Positions 1 through 11,650 are shown, counted from the first letter of the stretch. The stretch: DNA of 64,000 bases from Rhabdophis nuchalis (GCA_039707465.1 CM077644.1:101943375-102007374), one strand, 5' to 3'. The notes: generated by a model from the letters alone, not told the origin. Numbers and translations: made by a program.

Positions 1-295
1 CTCCCCGAAGGGACTCGGAGCGGTGCACAGGGAATAAAACCAATAGAAAATACATAGAAAAAATAAATAGTTAAGAAACGAATTAAATAATTGTCCCTGC
101 GCTAAAATCCCTTAAATTAAATTATACTAAAACCCCTAAAGCCCTATAAAAAGACGGGAGCCTAACCTACCCCGGCCAAGCAGAAAAAGTGTGTTTTAAG
201 TTTTTGACGGAAGGAGCGGAGGTCCGTTGTTGTTCTAATTTCGGGGGGAAGGTCGTTCCAGAGGGCTGGGCCCGCCACAGAGAAGGCCCTTCACT
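1..295 (-). mobile_element. L2-like LINE, 3' end fragment
   Basis: Read on the minus strand this is the 3' end of the same non-LTR retrotransposon family seen near 9.0-9.8, 22.6, 25.4, 36.1-36.8 and 60.4-62.2 kb. The shared signs are the block from 'ccccgaagggactcgg' through 'gcggtgcacagg', and the segment near 235-290 (gaaggtcgttccagagg, then gcccgccacagagaagg). That segment encodes the last residues of the reverse-transcriptase ORF (minus strand: WNDLPPE). The element is cut by the window edge at its 3' end and truncated at about 295 at its 5' side. No intact ORF remains. Confidence 0.8.
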
Positions 296-1693
296 ACTTT
301 ATCTATCTTCAATTTACCCTGATAAAGTTAACTGGCTCAGTGTAGACTTCAGATTCTTTTTCTTATGACTCATTTAAAAATCATTATCTCTTAAAACTGC
401 TAGAGCAAAACCAAATCAAAGTAGATACTACATCTTGATTAGGAGACAAAATTCTTAATAAGAGAAAGGTGCAATATAACCAATATGTATTTTGATGGTG
501 AGCTTTGAAAATGCATGTTCCGTGTTATTTCAGTACCATGTAGATAATTTTTATTCCACTAGATGGAAGCATTTCATAATATACGGCTACAATTTCTGCC
601 TCTCTTTTAAGTAACGCTAAGGATTTCTCTCCCAAAAGTAAGCAATGCTCTGGAAAAATCATCTCTTTCCGCCTCCACCTCCTTCCCAAACTGAAAATGT
701 CTTTTTTTAAAAAAAACTCCCACACCCTAGCCTATTCCTTAAGAAAGTAAGCAAAAACCTGACAAATTCTATAGTTAGAGAATAGCTATTTTTGTTGTTC
801 TGTTAGAATATCTGCATGCATACTGACTATATTTTTAGCAACCAGAACTATATTTGTTCATACAGTTTAATCTTGCTTATTTTGACCGACAGTCACTTTG
901 TAGGGCTCCAGCAGACCTTTTCAATTCATCTACTCCTTAAGTTTAAAACAAAAAAAACAAAATTAGATACACTAGAAAATCTGTAACCAAAATAGGTGTC
1001 TGATCCATCCTCCATTTAATCTCTTTAATGGAATTGAGATCCCATAGTAGGCTATGACTGGTTCTGATAAATGTACTTTCAACATGTATGTGGGGTTGGA
1101 GTATAGGAAGTACAATCTCCCTCTCCCTCTTTCTCATTTATCTCATCAGCTGTGTAATATAGTCAGTAGGTAACTCAGGGATAAAATGGTTTCCACTTAG
1201 GGGTCCTGCAATTTATGTAGAATAAAAACTTATACTATACAAGGACACTTTAAACAGCACATTTTTACCTGAAGTATATGTGTTCCAGTGGATCAAAAGC
1301 GGTTACCTCCCTAACAAACATTGAATACAATCTTATAAATATTTACATGACAATGTGCTACTGTATCAAACTGTTTTTGTAATATATCCTAGGATTCTAC
1401 TTTATTTGTTTGTTTATTATTTATTGCAAAAATATATGTGGCCGCTAGGAGCCAAAAATTACTTGATGGCATATAATATCTATATCAATATCTACTTTTA
1501 TTAAGATGAACTGAAATGACACAAAGCACAGGCCCAAAAATGAGCAGGCAAACTCTTTTAGAGATTGAACACTTACACCAATAATTTCATCTCTTTAATT
1601 AAAGCAATTTCATCTGTCATATTACCTAACCAAGTACATTGAAATCCTAAAATTGTTGATGATAATTATTTGATTGACCGTGTTTTCAAATGT

Positions 1694-1793
1694 TTAAGGA
1701 GAAAGGGAATAGTTGAGTTATCTGAAATGTCTGCAAAAATAATTTTAGTTTTAATATTAACCAAATGTGCATTTATCAGCACATCATTATTTA
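1694..1793. repeat. Diverged direct repeat, copy 1 (partner 2370-2478)
   Basis: This segment and 2370-2478 share 'ttaaggagaaaggga', 'gcaaaaataattttagtttt', 'aaccaaatgtgcatttatca' and 'cacatcatt' in the same order and orientation, about 677 bp apart. The second copy has about 10 bp more in the middle. It may be a local duplication or two copies of an unidentified dispersed repeat. Confidence 0.7.
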
Positions 1794-2369
1794 ATTGCAC
1801 ATGAATATTTAATTGTAAAGAAACACTAAAGGAAGTGTTATAAATGGAAGCCACATCAGGAAAGCCAAAGTAAAAATTCTTGAGTGTAAGAAATATCATG
1901 TTTGGTCATTTCCCAGGAAAAAAGATTCTGATGAGGAGTGATGTGTGGCTAAAAATTCCACAAGGTTTAGTTTGTCAATTTCACTGCACCATGGTTGGAG
2001 ATGACAATGTTCTCTCTAGACAAAATAAGGATTTGCACATTTATTACTTGGATACTAGAGATGTTTACGGATGTTTTGATTTTCTTTTCCAAACTGCAAA
2101 CTGACTTAGGTACTATTGAGTGCTTTTCTGGACATTAATTTGATATACAAAAATAGTTGAAGATCTCATATCATTTTGTCAGTGGGCAATAAATCTTGCT
2201 TGACAACTGTCATTGTAAAAGAAACAGCATCTTTTATATTGATACAGATGTTAGCTTATTTTCAGCTGAGCATTGGAAAGTCTGAAATGAGAGCCCATAA
2301 TCATAAATTTCCCTAAGCTGTTGTCCTTCTGATGGGAGTATTGAAATTCTAATAATTCTCTAGATGAAA

Positions 2370-2478
2370 TTAAGGAGAAAGGGAACATCTGAATTGTGTA
2401 AGATAGCACTAGTCTTGAATGCAAAAATAATTTTAGTTTTAATAATAACCAAATGTGCATTTATCATCACATCATTTG
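2370..2478. repeat. Diverged direct repeat, copy 2 (partner 1694-1793)
   Basis: Second copy of the segment described at 1694-1793. It runs into 'gaacagaacagaaaag' and then into the presumed LINE-type repeat that begins near 2505. Confidence 0.7.
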
Positions 2479-2504
2479 AATATCTCATAGAAGAGAACAG
2501 AACA

Positions 2505-2930
2505 GAAAAGATTTTTTTATTGGCCAAGTGTGATTGGACACACAAGGAATTTGTCTTTGGTGTATATGCTCTCAGTGTACATAAGGAGAATAAAATATAT
2601 TAATCAAGAATAAAAAGATACAACACTTAGTGATAGTCAAGGTTATTAATAAGCTATCAAATTGCATTAGGAAACAAATTAAAACAATTTAAATTGAAAG
2701 ATACAAGCAACATGGTTATAGTAGTAAGTTTGAAGAGTTAGATATTAATAAGGAAGAGATTAACAACAACAGCAACAACAATAATAATAATACAGTCTTA
2801 GTAAATTATTTGACAATGTTGTGGGAAATTTATTAAGAAGAATGATGGCATTCATTCAGGGGAAAACTATCCTTGTATCTAGTTGTTTTGGTGTGCAGTC
2901 GTGTGTTCTGTTTTATTTGAATCCAGAGGA
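2505..2930 (-). mobile_element. Probable LINE 3'-UTR-like dispersed repeat
   Basis: The block from 'ttttttattggccaagtgtg' through 'ggacacacaaggaatttgtc' to the region around 'cttgtatctagttgttttgg' resembles, from memory, a dispersed repeat common in snake genomes (3' UTR of a Rex1/CR1-type LINE, minus strand). There is no coding capacity and no second full copy in this window, so the class is an inference. A CAACAA/ATAATA simple-repeat patch lies at about 2764-2790. Confidence 0.4.
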
Positions 2931-3939
2931 AGGCTGATATTTTCCTTTCTTCCATTCATAGGAACCTTTGCCTCACTCTGCCTGCCAGTTCATCTGCTGA
3001 TTACTGTCTCCTTCCTCCTATTCCTCTTCCAGACTGTTTTCTCACAACTTACCTTCCCAGTGCAAATTATAAAAAGCAGCCCAGAGCTATGGGCACAGCT
3101 ATTTTGGAAAACTGCCCGGTTGCAAATTTGCTGACACGTTATCATTTCACCTTCCTATATCAGGGGAACATTTAGAATGCAAGAAAGGGGACTGGAAAAA
3201 TGTTTGAGTAGTTAAATGATTTCATTAACTTTTTTAAAAAAAATATAGCTTTTCCCTTGCATAGCTTTCTGGAAGAGCAACTTCTCGGATTTTGTTTTGT
3301 TTTTGGAAACCATCAGAGAAATAGACACAAATACATACAGCAAACAAGGTTAGAGAAAGCATTAGAGATGTATTTTAGTTTTATTTTGGGCAATAGGGGT
3401 GAGGAGGTTTTTGTTAGTCTTTTTGTTAATAGCTCAGAGGACAGGACCCTAACTGGATTATGTTTTTTTGGACTCTGGTAACCTGGAAAGGGAGTGGGTG
3501 AGAACTGACTCACTTGTGGTGTGCATAAAATCCTTTTTGGAAGGCTTGCAAGAGAAGTGGTCAGATGTAAAATGCAATTTAAAAAAATGAAGTGGAGAGA
3601 ATTCAAATGGTGGATGTTAATTCAAATGGAAATTCTAGTTTTTTCTTCTTGAATGATATGCCTGCTAAAATTACAGCATGTGGGGAATACATTTTACTAA
3701 GATGCTATCTTTGAGAATGAATATGATGAAGATTACAAATAGAACATCACATTTCGTTACAGTTTCCTCCATCTTATTGAGTAGTTGTTTTTATATCAAT
3801 ACAGCTCATAGCTTAAAATGTTTTAGAAGGGTGAACCATCTCCTAAGGGAAAAGTTTTATTTTTATCCTTTGAATAGTAAGTTCCATGCCAAGCAAGGAG
3901 AGCTGGATTTCAACAATATCTTCAGGGGCACAAATTCCT

Positions 3940-3977
<38 letters not shown>

Positions 3978-5477
3978 AGAAAATCCCACTCCATTTGCAA
4001 GGGCACTTGGGAGAGACACTGTTTTGGACAAATACATATAGTTGTATTAAGAGTAGGATCATAACCATGTTGCATCCTATAGGGCTAATATGTAAGGTAG
4101 AAATCTTATATTCTGTTTCATGGACTGAGAACTGCATATTCATACCCTTGCATAAATATTCTAGTATGAAATTAAATTGTGGGAGAAAATAAAAGTATCC
4201 TTTGCCCCACTGAGTTTTCATTTTAAATGTGGATTGTCCAATTCATGATTTGACCTTCTTTGAATGTTTAACTGGATTCTGTGGGTTTCCCTGCATCTTA
4301 TTTACTTATGGAATATAATGCTTAGTGTTAGCGATATAAATGTTGCTCGTCAATGACAAAGTGTTGTTAGAGCTTTTCTTCATTCCTCAGACTGTCAGCT
4401 GAGTTGATGATGTGTAAGCATGAGCCTGGTGTATCAATTACCTAATAAAGCATGTTACAAAGCTCTGAAAACAGGATGAATTTGCCCTGTTATTTTAACA
4501 AAGTGCTGAAATGATTTTGAGGAATGAGTAATGATCTATAATTGACACTGGACAAATCCACATTTTGAGAAAAGATATTTTGTTTTTTAAACCTGTATGT
4601 TCCTTAGCACCTAAGACATGGACCAATGACTGAATTAAAAAGCAGGCAGTCAACTAGATAATTAGACTGAAATTATTTTTGAGATAAGATACAATTATAT
4701 ACTTAACACAGCAACATTGTATGCGGTTTGAGAGCTCACTAGCTTATTTTCTAGCTTGTGATGCTTTTAAAAAAGTAAATATGCAGTATTTGGTTGTAAG
4801 TATAGTATATGGAGTATCAATTGTTCTAAAGGCTTATTGTGAATTCAGGCTTATGTGAATGAGTCAGTGCAATTGCGATAGAATTTAATCTCTATTCATA
4901 TACCATCTCATCATTATATATGCTGTTTCCAGAATATAGAAGGTCTATGTTTTGCGGGTTCCAAGGAAGCTACAATTTAACTTCCAATACAGGAAATGAC
5001 AGGAAGGTTTAATTCCTATTAATCCTGCATACAGGCTGCTCACATGGAATGATTAACTATAGGAGGGTTGGTTAGTGTGTTGGGTGAACTAAAAAAACTA
5101 ATTGATTCAGTCAATTAACACTGAGGGAGTTAGTTAGCCCTTAAAATCAGATTTGTTTGACACTAATCTAATTTTCTCCAGTCAATAAACTGCCACTCTG
5201 TTCTGTGAACTGCTTAACCCAACATAAATAACTTCCAACATCTGCGATTGAGGCAAGTCCTACTATTGCATTTCTGTTGCCATTTTGCCCCTGTGTCACC
5301 ACATGGGAGGAGCTAATAAAGGGCCAGAAGCAGGTGGATAGGGATTCCATGGATGTGCTTTATGACTTAAATTTGATTTAAGATTTTAAAACAGGTTTTT
5401 CTCACTGTTGCAAATCAATGAACAAACAAACAAATATCAAAAGTATTAATAAAATTGTCGCGCGACTGCCAGAGATA
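2931..5477. other. AT-rich intergenic DNA, no gene recognised
   Basis: No convincing exon, RNA gene or transposon end was seen apart from the AT dinucleotide tract at 3943-3975. Open frames around 3.3-3.6 and 3.7-4.2 kb are short, overlap on both strands and show no recognisable protein. Confidence 0.45.
3943..3975. repeat. (AT)n microsatellite
   Basis: About 16 uninterrupted AT units. Open frames crossing it in both directions read only as Ile-Tyr repeats and are artefacts. Confidence 0.95.
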
Positions 5478-5485
5478 CCCTAGAT

Positions 5486-5620
5486 CAGGGGTGTCAAACT
5501 CATGGCATCACGTTATCAGCACTTGATGTATCACAACTTTTTTCACTTTTGCTAAACTGGGGATGGATGTGGTCAGCACATGATGCATCCAGCCCATGGA
5601 CCGTAAGTTTGACACCCGTG
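5486..5620. mobile_element. hAT-type non-autonomous element, copy 1 of an adjacent pair
   Basis: It begins 'caggggtgtcaaact' and ends with the inverse, 'agtttgacacccgtg'. It is flanked by 8-bp target sites CCCTAGAT (5478-5485) and CTCTAGGT (5621-5628), which differ at two transition positions. The 8-bp duplication and CAGGGG-type ends are hAT features. The right target site is also the left target site of the next element. Confidence 0.8.
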
Positions 5621-5628
5621 CTCTAGGT

Positions 5629-5763
5629 CAGGAATCTCCAACCTTGGCAACTTTAAGGCTTGTGGACTTCAACTCCCAGAGTTCCTCAGCCAGATTTGCT
5701 GCCTGATGCATTCTGGGAATTGAAGTCCACAAGCCTTAAAGTTGCCAATGTTGGAGACCCCTG
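5629..5763. mobile_element. hAT-type hairpin element, copy 2 of an adjacent pair
   Basis: Palindromic 135-bp element. The left arm (from 'caggaatctccaacc', with 'gcaactttaaggcttgtgg') is mirrored by the right arm ending 'ggagacccctg'. It is flanked by CTCTAGGT (5621-5628) and CTCTAGAT (5764-5771). It belongs to the same family as 28688-28822, and more distantly 14202-14300 and 45950-46070. There is no coding capacity, so it would depend on a transposase supplied elsewhere. Confidence 0.85.
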
Positions 5764-5771
5764 CTCTAGAT

Positions 5772-6689
5772 CATATATTGCTTCTTCAGAGAATTTGGCC
5801 AGAGGATAAGATTAGACAGCTGTGGAAACAAAAATATCCAGTGTATGAATTATGTAAACTGCAGCTGACCTATTCATACCTCATTTAAATTAAAATGTAA
5901 AACATTGTATTTTTCAGGCTTATGCATTGCATGCTACAGGCCGCAATTAAGTTTAATTTACTTAAATTTGCATTAAATAATAATCATTTATTTCCATACT
6001 GTATGTTTAAAACCTTTATGATATTTTCAAAGTTAGCATTTCTGGATGATTTTTGTAGGGCTTTGGGTTATGTGTTTCCCTTGAAATTTGAGGTTGGGTA
6101 TTTTAGATATAAATTGCAGGACTAGGCCCAAATTCTGGCCCTGGCGCATGGATTTGAAAACTTTAAATTTTCCCAGCAACTGCTTACTTGCTCAATTTCT
6201 ATCCCTTAAGATTTTTTTTTAAAAAAATCAATTGATGTTGGTGCTAAATTTAAGAGACGCTCTTAGCTGAAATGATTTTCCTCAGCAAACATAAACCCCA
6301 ATCCTCTACCTTTATTACATTGAAATTACTTTTAAATCCTGTATAACAAGTTGACCCTCTATGTTCTGTTTGTATTTTAATTGTTTCAAGAGAATTTTTT
6401 TTATAATATTATAAAAGACCAGGGTTGCTCTATGAACTAGGCAGCTGGATGGAATATGTATGGATGTTTTCACTTGGTACACTCAATATATATAAGACAG
6501 GCAAATCTTTGACTGCAGTGTTGGGGTTACCATCTTGGCTTTCCTGACCTCACCCTGCTGAAAACTCTACCTGCCTCCTTTCTTGCAAAAAGTAAACTGG
6601 CTGCTAAATGGGGTGAATAATTATGGAATCATTAGCACTGGTTCCAGAAATAGCAAAATATTCAGTTGGAAACATTACTATCTAACAAA
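5772..6689. other. Intergenic DNA, no gene recognised
   Basis: AT-rich unique-looking sequence. No exon, RNA gene or transposon end was recognised before the CR1 fragment that starts near 6690. Confidence 0.45.
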
Positions 6690-7436
6690 ATGAAATTGTG
6701 AAAAAAATAAGATTCTACATTTGGGCAAGAAAAACAAAATACACAGGTACAGTATATGTACCTTGCTCAATAGTAGTACCTGTGAGAGGGATCTTGGAGT
6801 CCTAGTGGACAATCATTTAAATATGATCCAGCAGTGTGCTGCAGCTGCCAAAAAAGCCAACACAGTTCTAGACTGCATAAACAGAGGGATTGAATCAAGA
6901 CCACCTGACGTGTTAATACCACTTTATAATGCCTTCGTAAAGCCACACTTGGAATACTGCATCTTGTTTTGGTCTCCACGATGTAAAAAATTTGTTGAAA
7001 CTCTAGAAAGAGTGCAGAGAAGAGCAATAAAGATGATTAGGGGACTGGAGGGAAAAACATATGAAGAACGGTTGCAGGAATTGGATAGGTCTAGTTTGAT
7101 GAAAAGAAGGACCAGTGGTGACATGATATCAATGTTCCAATAGCTCAGGGGCTGTCACAAAGAAGAGGAGAAAAGCTATTCTCCAAAGCACCTGAGGGTA
7201 GGATAAGAAGCAATGGGTGGAAACTAATCAAGGAGAGAAGCAAGGAGAAATTTCCTGACAGAACAATTAATCAGTGGAACAACTTGCCTCCAGAAGTTGT
7301 AAATGCTCCAACCTGGAAGTTTTTAAGAAGAGATTGGATAACCATTTGTCTGAAGTGATATAGGGTTTCCTGCCTAAGCAAGGGTTGGACTAGAAGACCT
7401 CCAAGATCCCTCCAATTCTGTTATTCTATTCAACTT
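6690..7436 (+). mobile_element. CR1 LINE, 5'-truncated, C-terminal reverse-transcriptase region plus 3' end
   Basis: The + strand reads CERDLGVLVDNHLN, then FVKPHLEYCILFWSPRC and LERVQRRAIKMIRGLEG, the conserved C-terminal part of CR1-clade ORF2. The frame is stopped by TAG at 7141-7143 but continues beyond it (residues such as INQWNNLPPEVVNAP at about 7266-7313). The 3' end carries the typical 'gactagaagacctccaagat' block and finishes with a short repeat, 'ctgttattctattc'. It is a dead 5'-truncated copy. Confidence 0.92.
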
Positions 7437-7912
7437 CACTGATTTCAGATACTCTTATTTTTATGTCAACATCATTAAAGTACCGGTCATATTAAACAGA
7501 TTGTGATCCCCAAAACCAAGAATAACTGATACCATCAGAAAGACAAAATTGATGAAGTAATTAGCCAAGGAGAGTAGAATAATTTATCCCTTCTTATTTT
7601 GGAATGATCAATTGTCTTTTATGTATTTTTGACTTAAAATAAGTTAAAATATGTTCCAAGTTGGAAGTTGGCAGATATTCTATTTTTCCACGCAAAATGT
7701 TATTTCTGATATATTTGTTAGATGTATGTTCCAGTTTTCCTCTAAGAATTTGAAGTGGCAAACAGACTGTAGCTCCCCCTATTCCAGTTGTTCCCTACCG
7801 CTATATGGTAGGAAGATGGAAGATGCTAAGCTGAGAGGTAATGTTTGCTCCCAAGTCATTTTCATGTCTGAAGGTAGATTTGAAATTGTGTTTCCCCAGT
7901 CCTATTCTAGTA
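7437..7912. other. Intergenic DNA, nothing recognised
   Basis: No recognisable gene or repeat lies between the CR1 3' end and the mariner-like element. Confidence 0.4.
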
Positions 7913-8338
7913 CAGGTAGTTCTCGATCTATGACCACATATAACCACTATGTGCTCAAAATTTCCATTGCTAAGCAAAACAGCTGTTAAGTGTCCCCATT
8001 TTATGACCTTTTTTTTTGCCCCAGATGGTAAATCAATCACTGCAGTTGTTGTGACTATTGTGGTGATTAAGAGAATCTGGCTTCCCCCCTTGACTTTACT
8101 TATCAAAAGCCAGCTTGGAAGGTTACAAATGGTGATCCTATGACACACACACACACACACTCCGCGGGCAGTGCAACTGTCATAAATACATGCCAGTTGC
8201 CAAGCGCCTGAATTTTGATCATGTGACTATTGTGATGCTGCAATGATGGTAATTGGGAAAACTGGTCATAAGTCACTTTTTTCACTGCCGTTGTAACTTT
8301 GGTCACTAAATGAATGGTTGTATATTGAGGACTGCCTG
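7913..8338. mobile_element. mariner-like non-autonomous DNA element (copy A)
   Basis: It starts 'caggtagttctcgatctatg' and ends with the inverted 'tattgaggactgcctg'. It is preceded by TA and followed by CA, a decayed TA target site. The interior is non-coding and rich in 'gttaagtgaatc'-like words shared with 17667-18070. A (CA)n tract (8142-8160) has grown inside it. The TA target site points to the Tc1/mariner superfamily. Confidence 0.8.
8142..8160. repeat. (CA)n microsatellite inside the mariner-like element
   Basis: Nine or so AC units interrupting the element body. Confidence 0.9.
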
Positions 8339-8795
8339 CAACATGTGATTACTTGGCATCTGCCAATCTCAGCAGGAACAGGATGTGTCAAAAATCTCAG
8401 GTTCTTCCTCCTAGACCCCATTATACCAATAAAGTGAGAAAAAAGCCATAAAATTCCCAGACACAACTTTGGGAAGAACATTCTAATTTAGGACTTCTCT
8501 TGTTTGTTTGTTTTTTTCTTTTTTTCCCATCATCACCATTTGATTTCCTCCCCCCCCCCCCATAGTTCATTTGATAGCAAAAGAGGGGTGAGTTGGCCCT
8601 GATGTTTTGCTGTTATGCTTTTATATACTGTTACATGATTACAGTATGTCCTGCTCTTCTACTGTTATTCTATTTCACAGTTATACTATTATACTGTTAT
8701 GCCTTTTAAGATTAGCATTATGTGCCAAGTTTTTTCTTAATGTTTCTCACGCTGCTAGGTCCAATGTCTTTAGAGAGTGGGTAACAGAATATAGC

Positions 8796-8988
8796 AGAGA
8801 GCCAGTTTGGTGCAGTGTTTTTACAGCATTGGGCTAGAAACCGGGAGACCATGAGTTCTAGTCCTGCCTTAGGCACGAAGCCAGCTGGATGACCTTGGGC
8901 TGGTCACTCTGTTTCAGCCCTAGGAAGGAGGCAACTGCAAACTACTTCTGAAAAATTTTGCCAAGTCAAAAAAATAAATAAAAATAAA
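8796..8988 (+). mobile_element. tRNA-derived SINE of the squamate (Sauria/Squam) type
   Basis: The + strand contains 'agagagccagtttggtgcag', 'gggctagaaaccgggagacc', 'atgagttctagtcctgcctt' (B-box-like) and 'gatgaccttgggctggtcac', the well-known head and body of squamate tRNA-derived SINEs. It ends in an A-rich (AAATAA) tail. The A box is weakly preserved. A short minus-strand piece of the same family lies at 18398-18441. Confidence 0.85.
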
Positions 8989-9015
8989 GCAGAAAACAGA
9001 GATCAGAGGCGAAAA

Positions 9016-9034
9016 GTCAACACAGAGAGTTTTC
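9016..9034. repeat. Target-site duplication of L2-like LINE, left copy
   Basis: GTCAACACAGAGAGTTTTC occurs here and again, identically, at 9837-9855, bracketing the L2-like insertion. Confidence 0.95.
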
Positions 9035-9836
9035 TTTTACTTTACTTTATTCGTATTTGTATCCCGCGCCCATCTCCCACCAAGGGACTCGGGGCGGTGC
9101 ACAGGAGATTTAAAAATATAGAAATACAAATATACAAAATATACAAAATACAAAACCTGTTTAAAACTATATTAAACCCCATCCTGCGCTAAAACCTCAA
9201 TTAAAACCCCCAAAATTAAAACATTTATCACTAAAAGCCAGATCAGAGTCAGGTAGTTCATGCCAGGCCGGCTAGATGAAAAAAGTGCGTTTTTAGGCGC
9301 TGGCGGAACAGGCGGAGGTCAGAGATGACTCGAAGTTCGGGGGGTAGGTCGTTCCAGAGGGCTGGGCCCGCCACAGAGAAGGCCCTTACCCTGGGGGTCG
9401 CCAACCGGCATTGCCCGGCCGATGGCACCCGGAGAAGCCCCTCTCTGTGGGAGCGAATCGGATGTAGGGACATATGGGGCAGCAGACGGTCACGCAGGTA
9501 ACTAGGCCCCGTGCCATGGAGCACCTTGAAGATGGTCATCAAAACCTTGTAACGCACCCGAAAGGTCACAGGCAGCCAGTGCAGCTCGCGCAGGAGAGGT
9601 GTTATATGGGATTGCCGGGAGGCTCCCATGATTACCCACGCGGCCGCGTTCTGGACTAACTGCAACCTTCGAGTGCATCTCAAGGGGAGACCCATGTAGA
9701 GAGCGTTACAGTAGTCCAGACGGGAAGTCACGAGAGCTTGAGTGACTGTGCGAAGGGCGTCCCGGTCAAGTAAGGGGTGCAATTGGCGGACCAGGCGGAC
9801 CTGGTAAAACGCCCCCTTGGCCACGGCTGTCACATG
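9035..9836 (-). mobile_element. L2-like LINE, 5'-truncated copy with perfect 19-bp target-site duplication
   Basis: The minus strand encodes the C-terminal portion of an L2/CR1-group reverse transcriptase: LDYCNALYMGLP, LQLVQNAAA, ITPLLRELHWLPV, RPIRSHREGLLRVPSAGQCR, GPALWNDLPPELR, ending in AGLA. The 3' UTR (9035-9257) carries the 'gccgccccgagtcccttgg' type block in reverse. The 19-bp duplication (9016-9034 and 9837-9855) shows the exact insertion limits. The reading frame over this piece is still open, so the insertion is fairly young. It is not autonomous because most of the RT and the endonuclease are missing. Confidence 0.95.
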
Positions 9837-9855
9837 GTCAACACAGAGAGTTTTC

Positions 9856-10390
9856 AATTTACAACAGTAATTGAGCTTGCAATTTTAGTCTTAAGTTGTG
9901 AGGGTCATAAAGCAAATCATGACATGACTTCATTCAGTTTTATGACCTTTTTTCTGGTGATTGTTAAGTGAATGCCACAGTTGTTAAGCAAGTCCATTAT
10001 TTAATACAATACAATAGCAGAGTTGGAAGGGACCTTGGAGGTCATCTAGTCCAACTCCCTTCCCAGGCAGGAAGCCCTACACCATTTCAGACAAATGGCT
10101 ATCCAACATCTTCTTAAAGGCTTGCAGTGTTGGGGCATTCACATCTGGAGGCAAGGATTTGCTATGGACCATCTTTTTTGCCAGGAATTAGAAATAAATA
10201 AAATTATAAATCATGGTCAGATGATAGGGGACAAGTTGCTGAATGTCCAAAATACAACTATGTTGTATTTTGTAACTATGGGGGAAGGACAGACCCAGAA
10301 ACTTTGAATTTGTATCATAAGTCCTTTTTTAGGGTCCATTCTAACTTTGGACGGTTGCTAAGCAACCAGTCCCAAGTTGAAAACTACCTG
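9856..10390. mobile_element. Degraded mariner-like element, split by a CR1 fragment
   Basis: Words such as 'acagttgttaagcaagtcc' (left part) and 'ggacggttgctaagcaacca' followed by 'gttgaaaactacctg' (right part) match the family at 7913-8338 and 17667-18070. The middle is replaced by a minus-strand CR1 piece at about 10004-10190. The left terminal repeat is not seen. Confidence 0.6.
10004..10190 (-). mobile_element. CR1 LINE 3' end fragment
   Basis: Reverse orientation of the CR1 3' region: 'agagttggaagggaccttgg', 'cagacaaatggctatccaac' and 'gttggggcattcacatctgg'. Its outer end is the TACAATACAATA repeat typical of one CR1 3' subfamily (also at 37261). It lies inside the mariner-like remnant. 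Confidence 0.85.
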
Positions 10391-11119
10391 TGAGGTCTCT
10401 CTCTCATCATTCCCATCAGTCACCATTTAACTTCACCTCCAGTCATGTCTGCTGAAATGTAACAGGTTTTACATACCTTGAGGCTGCTGTTGTGGGTTAT
10501 TGGAATAAGGGAGAAAATATGACTTTAAACCCAGTTCAGCTAAGGATGCATAAGCCTCACTCTCTCAGGGGCTGAGGAAAGATGAAGGCAACAGTATAGG
10601 GGAGGGGGGAAGGGTGGCGTCGAGAAAATGGTTAAATGCAAATGGAGATATGCTGGCATAGAGATCTAATTTTGATTAAGAATCACAGATTAAGCCGTTG
10701 TTGAGCACGCTGAGATATTGAATATCTTTAAGCTGAGTCGCATAACAGATTTTATGCTGATAAACTTGTTTATTCAATCCATTTACCAGATGTTCCCATA
10801 TTCGTATTAAATATTAAAATTCCATTTTTGTAGTCAAGAATGTGGCAAATCAAATAAAATGTTAAGAAGCCAGAAAACATGCTGTTGTAGGCCTGTTGGC
10901 ATCATGGTTCTCCCATTTAAATTAAGCCATGATTGTTGGTAACCTGTAACACCTGAAGTTTATGGTAATGCTGCTTGCAAGAGTTGGGGGGAAGAGAAAA
11001 TATTACTAAAACTAGGAAATATTGTGGTTAAGGCCTTGGTTTCTGTTTACTGCCTGGAACACCGCCTTTAACTCTAAATAGAGCTCTGCAAAATAAGTGG
11101 TTGTCCCTCCATGTACATA
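10391..11119. other. Intergenic DNA, no gene recognised
   Basis: Unique-looking sequence with a short G-rich patch (about 10600-10620). No exon or transposon end was recognised. Confidence 0.4.
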
Positions 11120-11650
11120 TACGTATAAGTGTAATATTTATTGTCATTGTACTTAAATACAACAAAATTGGTTTTAACCTCACTGGTGCAAAATTATAGC
11201 AGAAACGAAAAAGAAAGAAAAAGAAAAAAAACTAGCATGTGCATGGAGTGATTGTGGTTGTATTTAAAAGTCTGATAGCCCAAGGATAGAAACTATCTTT
11301 AAACCTGTTTGTTTGGCTGGCTATACTTTGATGTCTTCTGCCGGATGGTAGAAGTGCAAAGAGACACTGACCAGGGTATGAATCATCTCTGAGTATCTTC
11401 CTTACTCTGCTAAAGCAGCGACATCTGGCGATGTCATCCAGTAGTGTCAGAGGGCAACCAATGGTTTCTTGTTCTGAATTGATCACTCTCTTTAGTGCCT
11501 TCCTGTCCACAGCTGTTAAACCAGCATACCATACTGTAATGCAATATGTGAAAACACTTTCTATGGTGGACCAATAGAAAGAGGTCATCAGCCGTTGTTC
11601 CACCTGATTTTTCCGCAGGAATGTGAGTAGTATTCAAAGCACCTTCCAAA
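11120..11650 (-). mobile_element. Rex1/Babar-like LINE, 3' part
   Basis: The minus strand (about 11603-11232) reads SFYWSTIESVFTYCITVWYAGLT, DRKALKRVI, LFALLPSGRRHQSI and DSFYPWAIRLLN. This C-terminal reverse-transcriptase signature differs from the CR1 and L2-like families in this window and resembles the Rex1/Babar type known from fish and reptiles. The 3' UTR follows (11120-11231). A frameshifted continuation lies near 11649. The family name is from memory and needs a library search. Confidence 0.7.

Larger units (their letters stand above)
296..2500. other. AT-rich intergenic DNA, no gene recognised
   Basis: Only short, unconvincing open frames occur. The one structure seen is a pair of related segments (1694-1793 and 2370-2478), listed separately. 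No splice-flanked exon or RNA gene was recognised. Confidence 0.5.
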
